NCBI GenBank assembly: GCA_963660485.1
Contig: CAVKYH010000003.1
Span: 62,001 to 126,000 of the forward strand
Source: UBA6398 sp963660485
GTDB lineage: Bacteria > Bacteroidota > Bacteroidia > Bacteroidales > Bacteroidaceae
Length of the DNA: 64,000 nucleotides
Direction: 5' to 3'
Shown here: positions 42,735-50,465 of the stretch, in pieces
Position numbering within the stretch: position 1 is the stretch's first letter
Layout: each line of letters opens with the position of its first letter
The notes under the pieces: model-generated
Database searches by the model: none
What the model saw: only the letters and a program-made list of their open reading frames with translations
What the model was told of the DNA's origin: nothing
Program-made: the position numbers and the translations under genes

Positions 42735-45707
42735 TTATTTCCGGATACGATATTTAGCGATGAACTTTCTGGCTGCTGTCGTTGTAGCCCAATCTGTATC
42801 GTAACGACCATTATTGAGTTGCTTGAAGTTGAGTACACCGTCAATCTGGTGAACTACAGCATACGAAGAAGTTTCAATGGTAGTGGCATTCTTTGCCTTG
42901 GTATTGAAAGTATAATCGCGTGTCATAATATTCTTCAAGGCAGGATCGCTTGTTACATTACGCACCGGTCCTTCAACATCGTTACCATTGGCATCAGTGC
43001 TATAGACCGAACGAACCGAAAGAGTTCCGTTTCCTGTGGAGGAAATCTTAACTGAACGATAACGGTTGGTCTCGTCATTGATGCAGGCTGTCTCGTATTT
43101 TGTAGCTTCAACAACATTGTGATCAGCAAATACAGAATTATCCTGGAAGTGATACTTGAGGAAGTTTACAAGGCAAGTAATCATAGCTTGAGCCTTGAAT
43201 TTGTACTTACGTGTAAGAGCAAGTATTTCCTCTTCGCTCATTCCTGCATCGGTTGCGCTCTGTACTTCAGCCTCACCGTTGGTAATTACATCGGAAATCT
43301 GATCCCATGTAGGAAGACCCTGCCCGATTGCTTCAAGCACAGCTTCGTTTGTTGGAACATATACAGTATATCTAAATGAGTTGAAGAAACGCACATTATC
43401 AGTGAGACCATTCTGTGAAGATGTGAACACCGTGTATTTCTCAATTTCGGTATCCTTATCCTCCTGCTTCTTCACACTGTCGGCAACACCGGCGCGGGTA
43501 AGCAAGTCGGCATCAATCTGGCAGAGGTTGAAGAACTGGTAGAACGGAGAAGTTTCGCCTTCACCTTCGAGTACACTATATACAGACTTCATTGTGGTCT
43601 GGATAGGTCTGTCAATAATATATGTCATACCATTACCATAACCAGTAGTCTCTTCGCGACGGTCGTATGTACGTGTAACGGTAAGCAAACTGTCGTTATC
43701 GATTTGCAAACCACCCTGTACATAGAAGCCAGGCTGAGTCTGATCGAAATCACTGCTAAGGCTACCGTCTTCTCTATTGGAAATCTTAACTGCGCTACCA
43801 CCCTTGGTTACATAATATTGATTGAGCGAGCCGAAACCAGTTTTTGATTCAGCATCAGAGTGTACAATAATATGAGAATCGAGGAGGTCTTTCAAACGGT
43901 TGTTGATCTGCGAAGCAGAAACAGAACCAGGAATAGAACCGCCGATTTCGTTTGTTACAGGATCCCATTTGTAAGCGCGTGCTTTAACAGGAGCTGCAGC
44001 ATCGGCACGACGTGTACTATAATAGAATGAAAGAACACGCGGCTGTGTCCATTGGCATGTTACCTCATCGTAGTAGGTTCCAAGAGCATCGTCAGTAGGA
44101 ATAAAGAAACTGAAGCGAGAACTCATTGCCAAAAGATAGTAAGAGAAGAAAGCGTTCAACGGAGCGGAGTTCGGGTTGGTGATATAGGAGTCATCGGCCG
44201 AGATTGCCCAGTTGAAAATCTTCATATCCTTGCCTACGAGTGCAGGAGCCGAAACGGCTGCGTATGCAGCAGGAGCGAACACCTGGTTCATCACATAAAC
44301 AGCACCGTTGTTTGCAAGAAGAGTGGTATCGATAGTAGCACGGAATCCGTCAACTCCGCCTTCTATGTTACCGAACATCGGGTCTTTTGCGTCATTCATA
44401 ATGGTGATGTATTTGCTCGGAACAGTATTGATGAACGAGGACTTCATCAAGTTCTGCACAAACTTCTGGATAATACGCAAAGGAATCTGGTCTACATTAT
44501 ATAGAAGGTTCTCCTTGGTATTTTCTTTCTTGGCGTAAGCTTCCATAAGGAATTCACCTGCACCACCAGGAAGGAAGTATTTTTCAAGCACTTCGTCAGA
44601 CGGAACGAACATTGCGCCCATATCCGTATAGAGTTGCTGTCCTTCGGGATAGTATTGGTTCCATCCCGGGTCGTAATCCAGCACCATGTAATCGCTAATC
44701 TTTGCGCCGTACGGATCCTTGTCGAGACGGTTACCACCCGTAGAGCGTGCGGAATAGTAATGCTTCTCAAACACAGAGTCGCGGATACCGGTAAGCTGCA
44801 AGTGGGAAGATGTGAGCGAAGAACTGTAGAACGGAGCCGAGAAACGATCCAAAAGATGGCTAAACAAACTGGTCTTGCCACTTGTGCGAATCATTTCTGC
44901 CATATTAGCCGGAGAAACGAGCACGCGATCGAGTTTGTCAACATAACCGTTCAAGCAGGTCTGGTCCTGTGCGACAACCTTGCTTCCGTATACGTGAGCG
45001 TCAGTCGGTTCACGCTTTGTACCTGCCAAGGTTTCGAAGTCAGCGTCCGTAATGTTGGTTTCACCCATCTGTCCTGCGATGAAGTGAGTCATAAGTGGAG
45101 TTGTTCCATCGAGAGCGAGCCAAACGCCACCCTTGTCTTGGGCGCGGAAACGCTTCCAATAGTCAACTTCAGTATCTTCCGACTCATCGCTGTTTTCATT
45201 GTAGGTCTGCGGAATATCGCCGCCGTCCCACGCAAAAAACGGAATGGAGTCGGTAGCTGCGGCAGACGTAGTCTGACGCAAACACTGGTTTTTGGCAATC
45301 GTGCTACCCGAGCTGATGTTTGTCATCATCTCAAGCAGATAGGCATTGTCGAGCATTGAGGAGCCGAGCAGCAAGTTTTTCATTGCCGTGGTAAGGTCCT
45401 CATACTTCTTTACGCCCCACGAATTGTTTTGATAGAACTCGGCAAAGGCATCGTCGTCTGCTACGAACAATGTCTTACTACCTGTACGTTCCAAAACCTC
45501 TTGGTAACCCAAATCTTGAATTAGACGAACGGTATTGGTGTAGTTCTTTTCTCCCACGAGATAGTCGTAGATGCTCGCTCCAAGCCAACTTGGCTTTTTG
45601 TCGGGCAAATCGTAGTCGTCGGAACAAGAGTACGTCAATCCGCACATCGATAGCAGACACATGGCTGTCAACCATTTTCTACCTTCTTTGATCAAACGGT
45701 TTTTCAT
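42735..45707 (-). CDS. Multi-module FAS1 (fasciclin) lipoprotein (cassette 1)
   Basis: This protein of about 990 residues has a signal ending LTYSC (lipidated Cys about 28). Up to four FAS1-like modules can be traced: about 30-240 (SKTLFVADDDAFAEFY), about 250-460 (GAMFVPSDEVLEKYF), about 465-640 (FSFFIPTDDALGTYY) and about 715-930 (YTVYVPTNEAVLEAIG). These carry the FVPT(D/N)xA signature of FAS1 in each case. The ATG at 45707 starts the signal peptide; 45713 and 45746 are alternatives. It is the first gene of a six-gene operon, 11 bases before SusC1. It is probably surface-exposed and accessory to the transporter, but its ligand is unknown. Confidence 0.85.
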   Translation of the reverse strand: MKNRLIKEGRKWLTAMCLLSMCGLTYSCSDDYDLPDKKPSWLGASIYDYLVGEKNYTNTVRLIQDLGYQEVLERTGSKTLFVADDDAFAEFYQNNSWGVKKYEDLTTAMKNLLLGSSMLDNAYLLEMMTNISSGSTIAKNQCLRQTTSAAATDSIPFFAWDGGDIPQTYNENSDESEDTEVDYWKRFRAQDKGGVWLALDGTTPLMTHFIAGQMGETNITDADFETLAGTKREPTDAHVYGSKVVAQDQTCLNGYVDKLDRVLVSPANMAEMIRTSGKTSLFSHLLDRFSAPFYSSSLTSSHLQLTGIRDSVFEKHYYSARSTGGNRLDKDPYGAKISDYMVLDYDPGWNQYYPEGQQLYTDMGAMFVPSDEVLEKYFLPGGAGEFLMEAYAKKENTKENLLYNVDQIPLRIIQKFVQNLMKSSFINTVPSKYITIMNDAKDPMFGNIEGGVDGFRATIDTTLLANNGAVYVMNQVFAPAAYAAVSAPALVGKDMKIFNWAISADDSYITNPNSAPLNAFFSYYLLAMSSRFSFFIPTDDALGTYYDEVTCQWTQPRVLSFYYSTRRADAAAPVKARAYKWDPVTNEIGGSIPGSVSASQINNRLKDLLDSHIIVHSDAESKTGFGSLNQYYVTKGGSAVKISNREDGSLSSDFDQTQPGFYVQGGLQIDNDSLLTVTRTYDRREETTGYGNGMTYIIDRPIQTTMKSVYSVLEGEGETSPFYQFFNLCQIDADLLTRAGVADSVKKQEDKDTEIEKYTVFTSSQNGLTDNVRFFNSFRYTVYVPTNEAVLEAIGQGLPTWDQISDVITNGEAEVQSATDAGMSEEEILALTRKYKFKAQAMITCLVNFLKYHFQDNSVFADHNVVEATKYETACINDETNRYRSVKISSTGNGTLSVRSVYSTDANGNDVEGPVRNVTSDPALKNIMTRDYTFNTKAKNATTIETSSYAVVHQIDGVLNFKQLNNGRYDTDWATTTAARKFIAKYRIRK

Positions 45708-45956
45708 ACACATTAAATTTATCCTATTATATTTGTTTGTTTCCATATTTCATGACAAATAAATTTTATGTACGCAGAAAAGCGACACCGCGAAAGTGGC
45801 GGAGCCTCTGGCATATAACGGTAAAACATGTTTCATCTTCATAATGACGATTAGGGCTGATAAGAGCCCGATTCTTATGGTATTATATAGTTTTTATCCT
45901 TTAATGTTATTAATCTTAGCTAAGTTCTTCTGTCTTGCGGATGCAAGTTGCACCTC

Positions 45957-45987
45957 CAAAAGTACAGATTTTTTCAAGTTTAGCAAA
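45957..45987 (-). promoter_or_regulatory. Promoter of the FAS1-SusC-SusD operon
   Basis: TACTTTTG (-7, 45957-45964) and TTTG (-33, 45984-45987) on the minus strand are separated by 19 bases, a good match to the Bacteroidetes consensus. It implies a 5' leader of about 245 nt. Confidence 0.65.
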
Positions 45988-46237
45988 CTATTATAGCAGT
46001 TTTTTCTGCTTTTCGAGTATGCCTTCCCCTTTTTTGCCAGGGAACACGGCGTTTTCAATGCGAAAAATACGAATTAATTTATACACCTGGAACTATTTGG
46101 AGTATTTTTTATGATTTTCTCTGAAGATTGGTTGTTTTTTTGATTTTACGGGGTGTTATTTTAACATTCCCGGCTCATTTCGGACGGTTAAAACGGCTTT
46201 TTCGCCCATTGTTTCCGCCCTCAAAAAAAATGCCCGA

Positions 46238-46258
46238 CCACACGCATTATATATAATA
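46238..46258. repeat. TATATATAATGCG motif, inverted partner of 46792-46812
   Basis: On the minus strand this segment matches 46792-46812 at about 19 of 21 positions, so the two form an inverted pair about 530 bp apart. A shorter relative lies at 15094-15109. Confidence 0.6.
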
Positions 46259-46643
46259 GGGTTTTCGGATTTCGTACTGCCGTTTCCCCTTTTTCCACGC
46301 GCGTTCAAAAGCGTTGGAGATGCACACGGTTGTCAGCATTGCCGTTTTGGGTTTCAACCGCACGCTCCTCCGCAATTCTTTGTCTGCCTCGCCAGCAATG
46401 GGGATTTTCATGACGCTTCACAAGTTCTTAACCATAACACTGGCAGTTTTAATAAAATAAACAGAATTTTACCTTGTAATTTCAGGAAAGGAGAACAAAC
46501 GGGGTTAAACGGAGATTTCCCTACTTGCGATATTTGCAATTAAAAAGACGTTAAGACTGAACAAAAATTTAATTATCCTCATTTCTTTAACATTTCGTTT
46601 TACACAACCGATACCGCCGGCAAGATACATTATTTTGCACTTC

Positions 46644-46740
46644 GCGAAAAAGGCTATTGATTTCGCAAAAACGAAGTCTGATATTATTCAAACGATATCT
46701 GATATTATTCAAATAATGTCTGACATCGGAAAAACGATAT
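46644..46740. repeat. Mosaic intergenic palindromic repeat, copy 8 (GTCTGAT type)
   Basis: GTCTGATATTATTC, then ATCTGATATTATTC, then AAATAATGTCTGAC, with TTCGCAAAAAC on the left and GAAAAACG on the right. It has the same flavour as copies 2 and 5, with TTCAAA/TTCAAAC centres. Confidence 0.85.
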
Positions 46741-46791
46741 GCGCATCGTGTGAAAGCCCTATTTCATCTACGAAAAATCCCCGCCTATACC

Positions 46792-46865
46792 TTATATATA
46801 TAATGCGTGCGGAAACGAACTTTCTGCGTGGGAAATTTCAGTTTTTGCGTGGACAAACAAAAAAG
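46792..46865 (+). repeat. TATATATAATGCG motif plus three TGCGTG units at exact 21-bp spacing
   Basis: TGCGTG occurs at 46804, 46825 and 46846, each followed by a G/C and an A-rich stretch. The arrangement matches 15260-15320 on the other strand. Confidence 0.6.
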
Positions 46866-46892
46866 CAAGGGGAACCCGTAGGCCCCCCTCGC
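46859..46892 (-). terminator. Intrinsic terminator of the third FAS1 gene
   Basis: GCAAGGGG pairs with CCCCTCGC (one mismatch). On the minus strand it is followed by a TTTTTT run. It lies 41 bases past the stop. Confidence 0.75.
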
Positions 46893-46933
46893 ATCGTATT
46901 ATGTTATGAACAAAAAAAATTTTTATCAGAAGC

Positions 46934-48982
46934 TTACCATTTGTCTTCGGGTTTGGTTCCGTTGTAAACACTCTTGGGCACCCACTCTATAAAGTCGGGA
47001 CCGAAGTTTGCAGGTCCGTTAAGCAATGATTTCATACGCATATAGTATGTTACGCCGGGCTTGCAGTTTGCCGTGGTAATGATGTGGCGCAGTTTTGCTC
47101 CGCTCGGACCGTAGCTGCGTCCGCCTTCCACGACATTTGTAGAGTTGAAGCCGAAACAGTCGGGGCATTTCATAAACGTATGGTTGCGCATAGCCTTGTC
47201 GTTCTCGCGGTTCACGTCCACATTGTCGGGATCGTCTTTTACCCAGCCTATCACAGATTTGTTAGGCTCTATGCGCGCATCGATTGGAAGCCCCACTGCC
47301 GCGAGGTTGTTGGGATCCGTGCCGAAATAGAACTGCAACATTCCTCTTCCGCTGTCATTGCAATAGCCCATACGCAACTCATACGTTCCGTCGTAGGGCA
47401 CAGGAGGAAGTTGCCACGTGATGTCGTAATATCCTTCAAGCACCACATCGTCGGCCTCGTAGTTGAGCCAATTGATATTGTAGTTGTTGATGGATATAAA
47501 GAGTGTCTGGTTAGAGAAAGTTATCTTGCGGCAATATCCGGCAGGTATCATATTATATATGTTCTGTGGCTGCTGGCGCAGACCGTTTGTGAGCAGTTCG
47601 TGCTGCATTGTCTGCGTGTCCCAACGCATTCTCTCGTTGAGCACCTTGTATTTCACGTCGTCGTTATACACGAGAATTCCGTCGATAGTGTGGTAAAAAC
47701 CGTTGAGAGCCTGGTTGTCGCGTCCGTCATTCTGTGAATTTACGAGCAGACCCTTTATCGGCACTTGCAGCTCGCTATACGTATCGTTGTCATACTCGCT
47801 CACGTAGCGGTTAATCCTTATGCCGTCGGTTTGCTGGCCGAGCGTGAATTTTATGATGCGATGATCTTTTCCCATAGTCTCGTAATACTCGAACTTGTCT
47901 ATTCCGAGTTGTTCGGGACGCGAGTAGGAATATCCCAACTGGCCTTTTGTTATCACGATATTGTTGTAAGCCATACCTACATCTATTATATGGTATCCCA
48001 CAAACTGGTTGAGTGCATTTTCAAGGCTTGTAGGGTCGTCCGATGTGGCGAGCGGATAATACTCCTTCGCCTTCTGGTGGATCACAGGCATGATTTCGTC
48101 CCAATTGGTAACCACTCCGTTTTCCACGTTGAGCTTTATGCCCCACTCTGCCTCCAACAAACTGTCGGGCTCAACGAATGCCGTGTATCCGTAGTTGTGG
48201 TGCAGCGGTTCGTAAAGGCGTTCGCTATACCACACATGCTTGTAATTTTGCGGGTGGTCTTCCAGTTCGTAGGCATCGTCGCGATATTTTGTCATGCTGT
48301 CGGCCCACGTTGTAACTTCAAGCAGGTGTGCAAAGATTCGGGTGTTGTCCTGCATGCCCAAAAGGCCCGGCAATGATGTGGAAGCAGGCATCACCACGCG
48401 GTCAACCACATGAATCTGTCCGTTCTCCACTTTGTTGTCGCTGCTTATTATCTGCGAAAAAGTATTGATGCGTGTTATTACCTTTCCACTGTCGTTTGCG
48501 GCAAAATTTATCACGATATATCGGTCGGCCATCGTTTTCATTTGCAACACGCCCTCCTGGAAATCGGTCGACTTGTAGGCTTCAACGTTGCCATTGTCGA
48601 TAATGCTGTTGAACACTATGACCTGCGCCAGCGAATCGCTCACCTGGTTTACATCAAAATTGTTTTGGTTCGACACAGAGTCGAGAAACATCTGCACAGC
48701 TTCGTCGGTAGGCACAAAGCATGTGTAGTTGCCACGGCTCTCGAGCAGATGGTCCATTGTAGAGCCGCGTCCGTTGCCCGAACGTGCCTTGGTGAGAAGC
48801 ACATAATATTTGCTGAGCTGCGGTTGTTTCTTTATAAAATCCGTAGCATTCTCTCCCGAGAACACATAAAGGTTCGACTCGTCAACCTTGTCGGAGCACG
48901 AGGAAACCAAAGTCCCTGCCGCCATTATCATTACCAGCGACACAAGCCCAAGTACCTTTCTAACATTTAGATTAGCCTTCAT
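46934..48982 (-). CDS. FAS1 (fasciclin) domain lipoprotein, stand-alone
   Basis: This 682-residue protein has a signal ending LVSSC. The first FAS1 module (about 25-190) has NYTCFVPTDEAVQMFL and NGQIHVVDRVVMPA. A second FAS1-like module follows (about 200-430, AFVEPDSLLEAEWGIKL, FVGYHIIDVG, VDGILVYND-type ending). The C-terminal 200 residues are beta-rich (YDGTYELRMGYCNDSG) and resemble the C-terminal part of the cassette 2 FAS1 protein. The frame is open to 49162, but a -7 box at 49012 and the signal peptide place the start at ATG 48982. It is upstream of, and co-directional with, the operon. Confidence 0.85.
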   Translation of the reverse strand: MKANLNVRKVLGLVSLVMIMAAGTLVSSCSDKVDESNLYVFSGENATDFIKKQPQLSKYYVLLTKARSGNGRGSTMDHLLESRGNYTCFVPTDEAVQMFLDSVSNQNNFDVNQVSDSLAQVIVFNSIIDNGNVEAYKSTDFQEGVLQMKTMADRYIVINFAANDSGKVITRINTFSQIISSDNKVENGQIHVVDRVVMPASTSLPGLLGMQDNTRIFAHLLEVTTWADSMTKYRDDAYELEDHPQNYKHVWYSERLYEPLHHNYGYTAFVEPDSLLEAEWGIKLNVENGVVTNWDEIMPVIHQKAKEYYPLATSDDPTSLENALNQFVGYHIIDVGMAYNNIVITKGQLGYSYSRPEQLGIDKFEYYETMGKDHRIIKFTLGQQTDGIRINRYVSEYDNDTYSELQVPIKGLLVNSQNDGRDNQALNGFYHTIDGILVYNDDVKYKVLNERMRWDTQTMQHELLTNGLRQQPQNIYNMIPAGYCRKITFSNQTLFISINNYNINWLNYEADDVVLEGYYDITWQLPPVPYDGTYELRMGYCNDSGRGMLQFYFGTDPNNLAAVGLPIDARIEPNKSVIGWVKDDPDNVDVNRENDKAMRNHTFMKCPDCFGFNSTNVVEGGRSYGPSGAKLRHIITTANCKPGVTYYMRMKSLLNGPANFGPDFIEWVPKSVYNGTKPEDKW

Positions 48983-49011
48983 GATACATATTGTTTTTGC
49001 ATATTTCTTTC

Positions 49012-49019
49012 CAAAAATA
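49012..49019 (-). promoter_or_regulatory. -7 box of the stand-alone FAS1 gene
   Basis: TATTTTTG is read on the minus strand 29 bases before the ATG at 48982. A TTTG lies at 49036-49039, with slightly short spacing. Confidence 0.5.
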
Positions 49020-49157
49020 GGAATATTTCTAAAACCAAACATTATATAGAATACACTTTTTTTTATTTTTCTTATCATTTTTGTTTTTCGCCCCAAAACA
49101 ACGCCTGCAAAATAGCAAAACCGGCATTTTGGAACACCGACAACATACAAGGATTTT

Positions 49158-49243
49158 CGCACATCGGATATCGTAAAAATTCCAAGGCATCTCGTTTAAA
49201 TTCCAAGGCATCTAATTCAAATTAGATGCCTTGGAATTTTCGC
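49158..49243. repeat. Mosaic intergenic palindromic repeat, copy 9 (inside R1)
   Basis: TCCAAGGCATCTCGTTT is followed by an inverted repeat of TCCAAGGCATCTAATT around AATTCAAATT. The left arm is ATATCGTAAAAAT. Confidence 0.9.
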
Positions 49244-49283
49244 CCTATCATATCCCCTGAAAACAAGATACTTACAAAGGCAC

Positions 49284-49319
49284 AAAAAAGCGGGAAATAC
49301 ACCGGAATGTATCCCCCGC
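49284..49319 (-). terminator. Terminator inside R1
   Basis: GCGGG..ATAC pairs with GTAT..CCCGC. On the minus strand it is followed by a TTTTTT run. It is a duplicate of the YfhO terminator. Confidence 0.75.
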
Positions 49320-49332
49320 CGAATTTATCTTT

Positions 49333-49545
49333 TCAGGACCGAAATCCTATTTCTCGGCTTTGTATTTCGATTATCTTTTCTTGCGGCACAGTCGTGTCGA
49401 CTTTTGCCGAAACTGTATCAATCTTGCTACATATATTATTGGTATCCGTCGTTGGGGGCGCAGGAACTTCTGAATCTTTGCCGGTTCTACTTCCGCACGC
49501 AACAAACAATACCGCTACGAAAGCAATAAGCAACATTGTTCTCAT
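49333..49545 (-). CDS. Small lipoprotein A, truncated paralogue of 49771-50100
   Basis: This 70-residue predicted lipoprotein has MRTMLLIAFVAVLFVACG with lipobox Cys17. Residues 1-60 align with the neighbouring 109-residue lipoprotein (both have TTDTNN and KIDT(V/I)SAK). The last about 10 residues (QSREIGFRS) come from the 247-bp repeat and are an out-of-frame reading of the YfhO 3' end. It therefore appears to be a copy cut at the repeat junction and may be non-functional. Its start overlaps the end of the upstream peptide gene by 59 bases in another frame. Confidence 0.6.
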   Translation of the reverse strand: MRTMLLIAFVAVLFVACGSRTGKDSEVPAPPTTDTNNICSKIDTVSAKVDTTVPQEKIIEIQSREIGFRS

Positions 49546-49759
49546 AACGGTTTGTTTGTTTTGCTACACCATAGTTTTTTGAAACACTCGCATCAAAATA
49601 AATGCCTTTGTATGGATGGTTTGACAATACTTGTTCCGAATCGTTACCAGAACCGCTACCGCTACCAGAACCGGAACATTCTGCTAAATTATAACTGTTA
49701 AGGATTCTCTCTACGTCTTCTTTAGTTATAGGTCGAAGTTTTCTTTCTTTTTGTTCCAT
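49487..49759 (-). CDS. Small Gly-Ser-repeat peptide, function unknown
   Basis: This 90-residue protein has no signal peptide. A charged helical-looking N-terminus (KLRPITKEDVERILNSYNL, residues 7-25) is followed by ECSGSGSGSGSGN and then a polar tail. A leader-like helix followed by a Gly/Ser-rich stretch after a Cys resembles Bacteroidales small peptides suspected to be ribosomal natural-product or secreted peptides, but no modifying enzyme is nearby. The last 20 residues overlap the start of lipoprotein A in another frame, so the natural end may have been altered by rearrangement. It lies 11 bases after lipoprotein B. Confidence 0.5.
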   Translation of the reverse strand: MEQKERKLRPITKEDVERILNSYNLAECSGSGSGSGSGNDSEQVLSNHPYKGIYFDASVSKNYGVAKQTNRYENNVAYCFRSGIVCCVRK

Positions 49760-49770
49760 CTTCTATTTTT

Positions 49771-50100
49771 TTAATGGTTTACACTGTCTGTTTTATCTTT
49801 TTTTATTTCATCGTACACTTTAGCCACTTCTTTTTCTATGCTGTCCCTCAAATATTTCTCCCTTATCACTTGGTCTAATATCGCTTTGGGTATGGTACAT
49901 CTTGTAGTAAAACGCAATATTTCTACTCGCTCGTCTTGCAACATAGCGGTATCTTTTTTAGCAGATATGGTATCGATTTTGCCACATTTATTATTGGTAT
50001 CCGTTGTTTGGGGCACAGAAATTCCAGAACCTTTGTTGGTTTGTTTTCCGCACGAGACAAATAATACTACTACGAAAGCAAAAAGCAACTTTGTTGTCAT
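49771..50100 (-). CDS. Small lipoprotein B, function unknown
   Basis: This 109-residue predicted lipoprotein has MTTKLLFAFVVVLFVSCG with lipobox Cys17, then a Thr/Ser/Asn-rich segment and a charged C-terminal helix (EKYLRDSIEKEVAKVYDEIKK). It is the complete relative of lipoprotein A. The frame extends upstream to 50139, but ATG at 50100 begins the signal peptide. No known family is recognised. It heads a small set of three genes between the two 247-bp repeats. Confidence 0.65.
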   Translation of the reverse strand: MTTKLLFAFVVVLFVSCGKQTNKGSGISVPQTTDTNNKCGKIDTISAKKDTAMLQDERVEILRFTTRCTIPKAILDQVIREKYLRDSIEKEVAKVYDEIKKDKTDSVNH

Positions 50101-50276
50101 GGCCGTTTCGTTTTTTGTTTTACAACACGTGATAAACATACAAATAATTTTCTAAACAGGGAAACAAAACATTATGTTTTTTCAAAAGCAACTCACTTTA
50201 CCTAAAAATGCTACAAAAAAGGCAAGAAAAACATCAAAACCGGCATTTTGGAACACCGACAACATACAAGGATTTT

Positions 50277-50361
50277 CGCACATCGGATATCGTAAAAATT
50301 CCAAGGCATCTCGTTTAAATTCCAAGGCATCTAATTCAAATTAGATGCCTTGGAATTTTCG
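50277..50361. repeat. Mosaic intergenic palindromic repeat, copy 10 (inside R2)
   Basis: It has the same sequence as copy 9: TCCAAGGCATCTCGTTT followed by the inverted TCCAAGGCATCTAATT pair. Confidence 0.9.
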
Positions 50362-50402
50362 CCCTATCATATCCCCTGAAAACAAGATACTTACAAAGGC
50401 AC

Positions 50403-50438
50403 AAAAAAGCGGGAAATACACCAGAATGTATCCCCCGC
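50403..50438 (-). terminator. Intrinsic terminator of the YfhO gene (inside R2)
   Basis: GCGGG..ATAC pairs with GTAT..CCCGC. On the minus strand a TTTTTT run follows. It lies 28 bases after the YfhO stop. Confidence 0.8.
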
Positions 50439-50465
50439 CGAATTTATCTTTTCAGGACCGGAATC

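Larger units (their letters stand above)
45708..46933. other. Large gene-free interval upstream of the FAS1-SusCD operon
   Basis: Over 1.2 kb without a credible gene. It holds a leader of about 245 nt from a good promoter at 45957-45987, an AT-rich middle, and an inverted pair of a TATATATAATGCG motif (46238-46258 and 46792-46812). It also holds a GTCTGAT-type palindromic repeat (46644-46740), 21-bp phased TGCGTG units (46802-46865) and the terminator of the third FAS1 gene (46859-46892). Confidence 0.7.
49116..49362. repeat. 247-bp direct repeat, left copy (R1)
   Basis: It is nearly identical to 50235-50481 (two differences seen by eye). It contains a palindromic repeat, a minus-strand terminator and a segment equal to the last codons of the YfhO gene. 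Its right edge falls exactly where the small lipoprotein at 49333-49545 stops resembling its paralogue. Confidence 0.92.
50101..50465. other. Gene-free interval between lipoprotein B and YfhO
   Basis: It holds an AT-rich leader (50101-50234) without a clear promoter pair, and then most of repeat copy R2 with its palindrome and terminator. Confidence 0.6.

Noticed and set aside
30103..45707. Calling the SusCD locus a polysaccharide utilisation locus with a named glycan
   Set aside because: No carbohydrate-active enzyme is present, so no substrate can be assigned.
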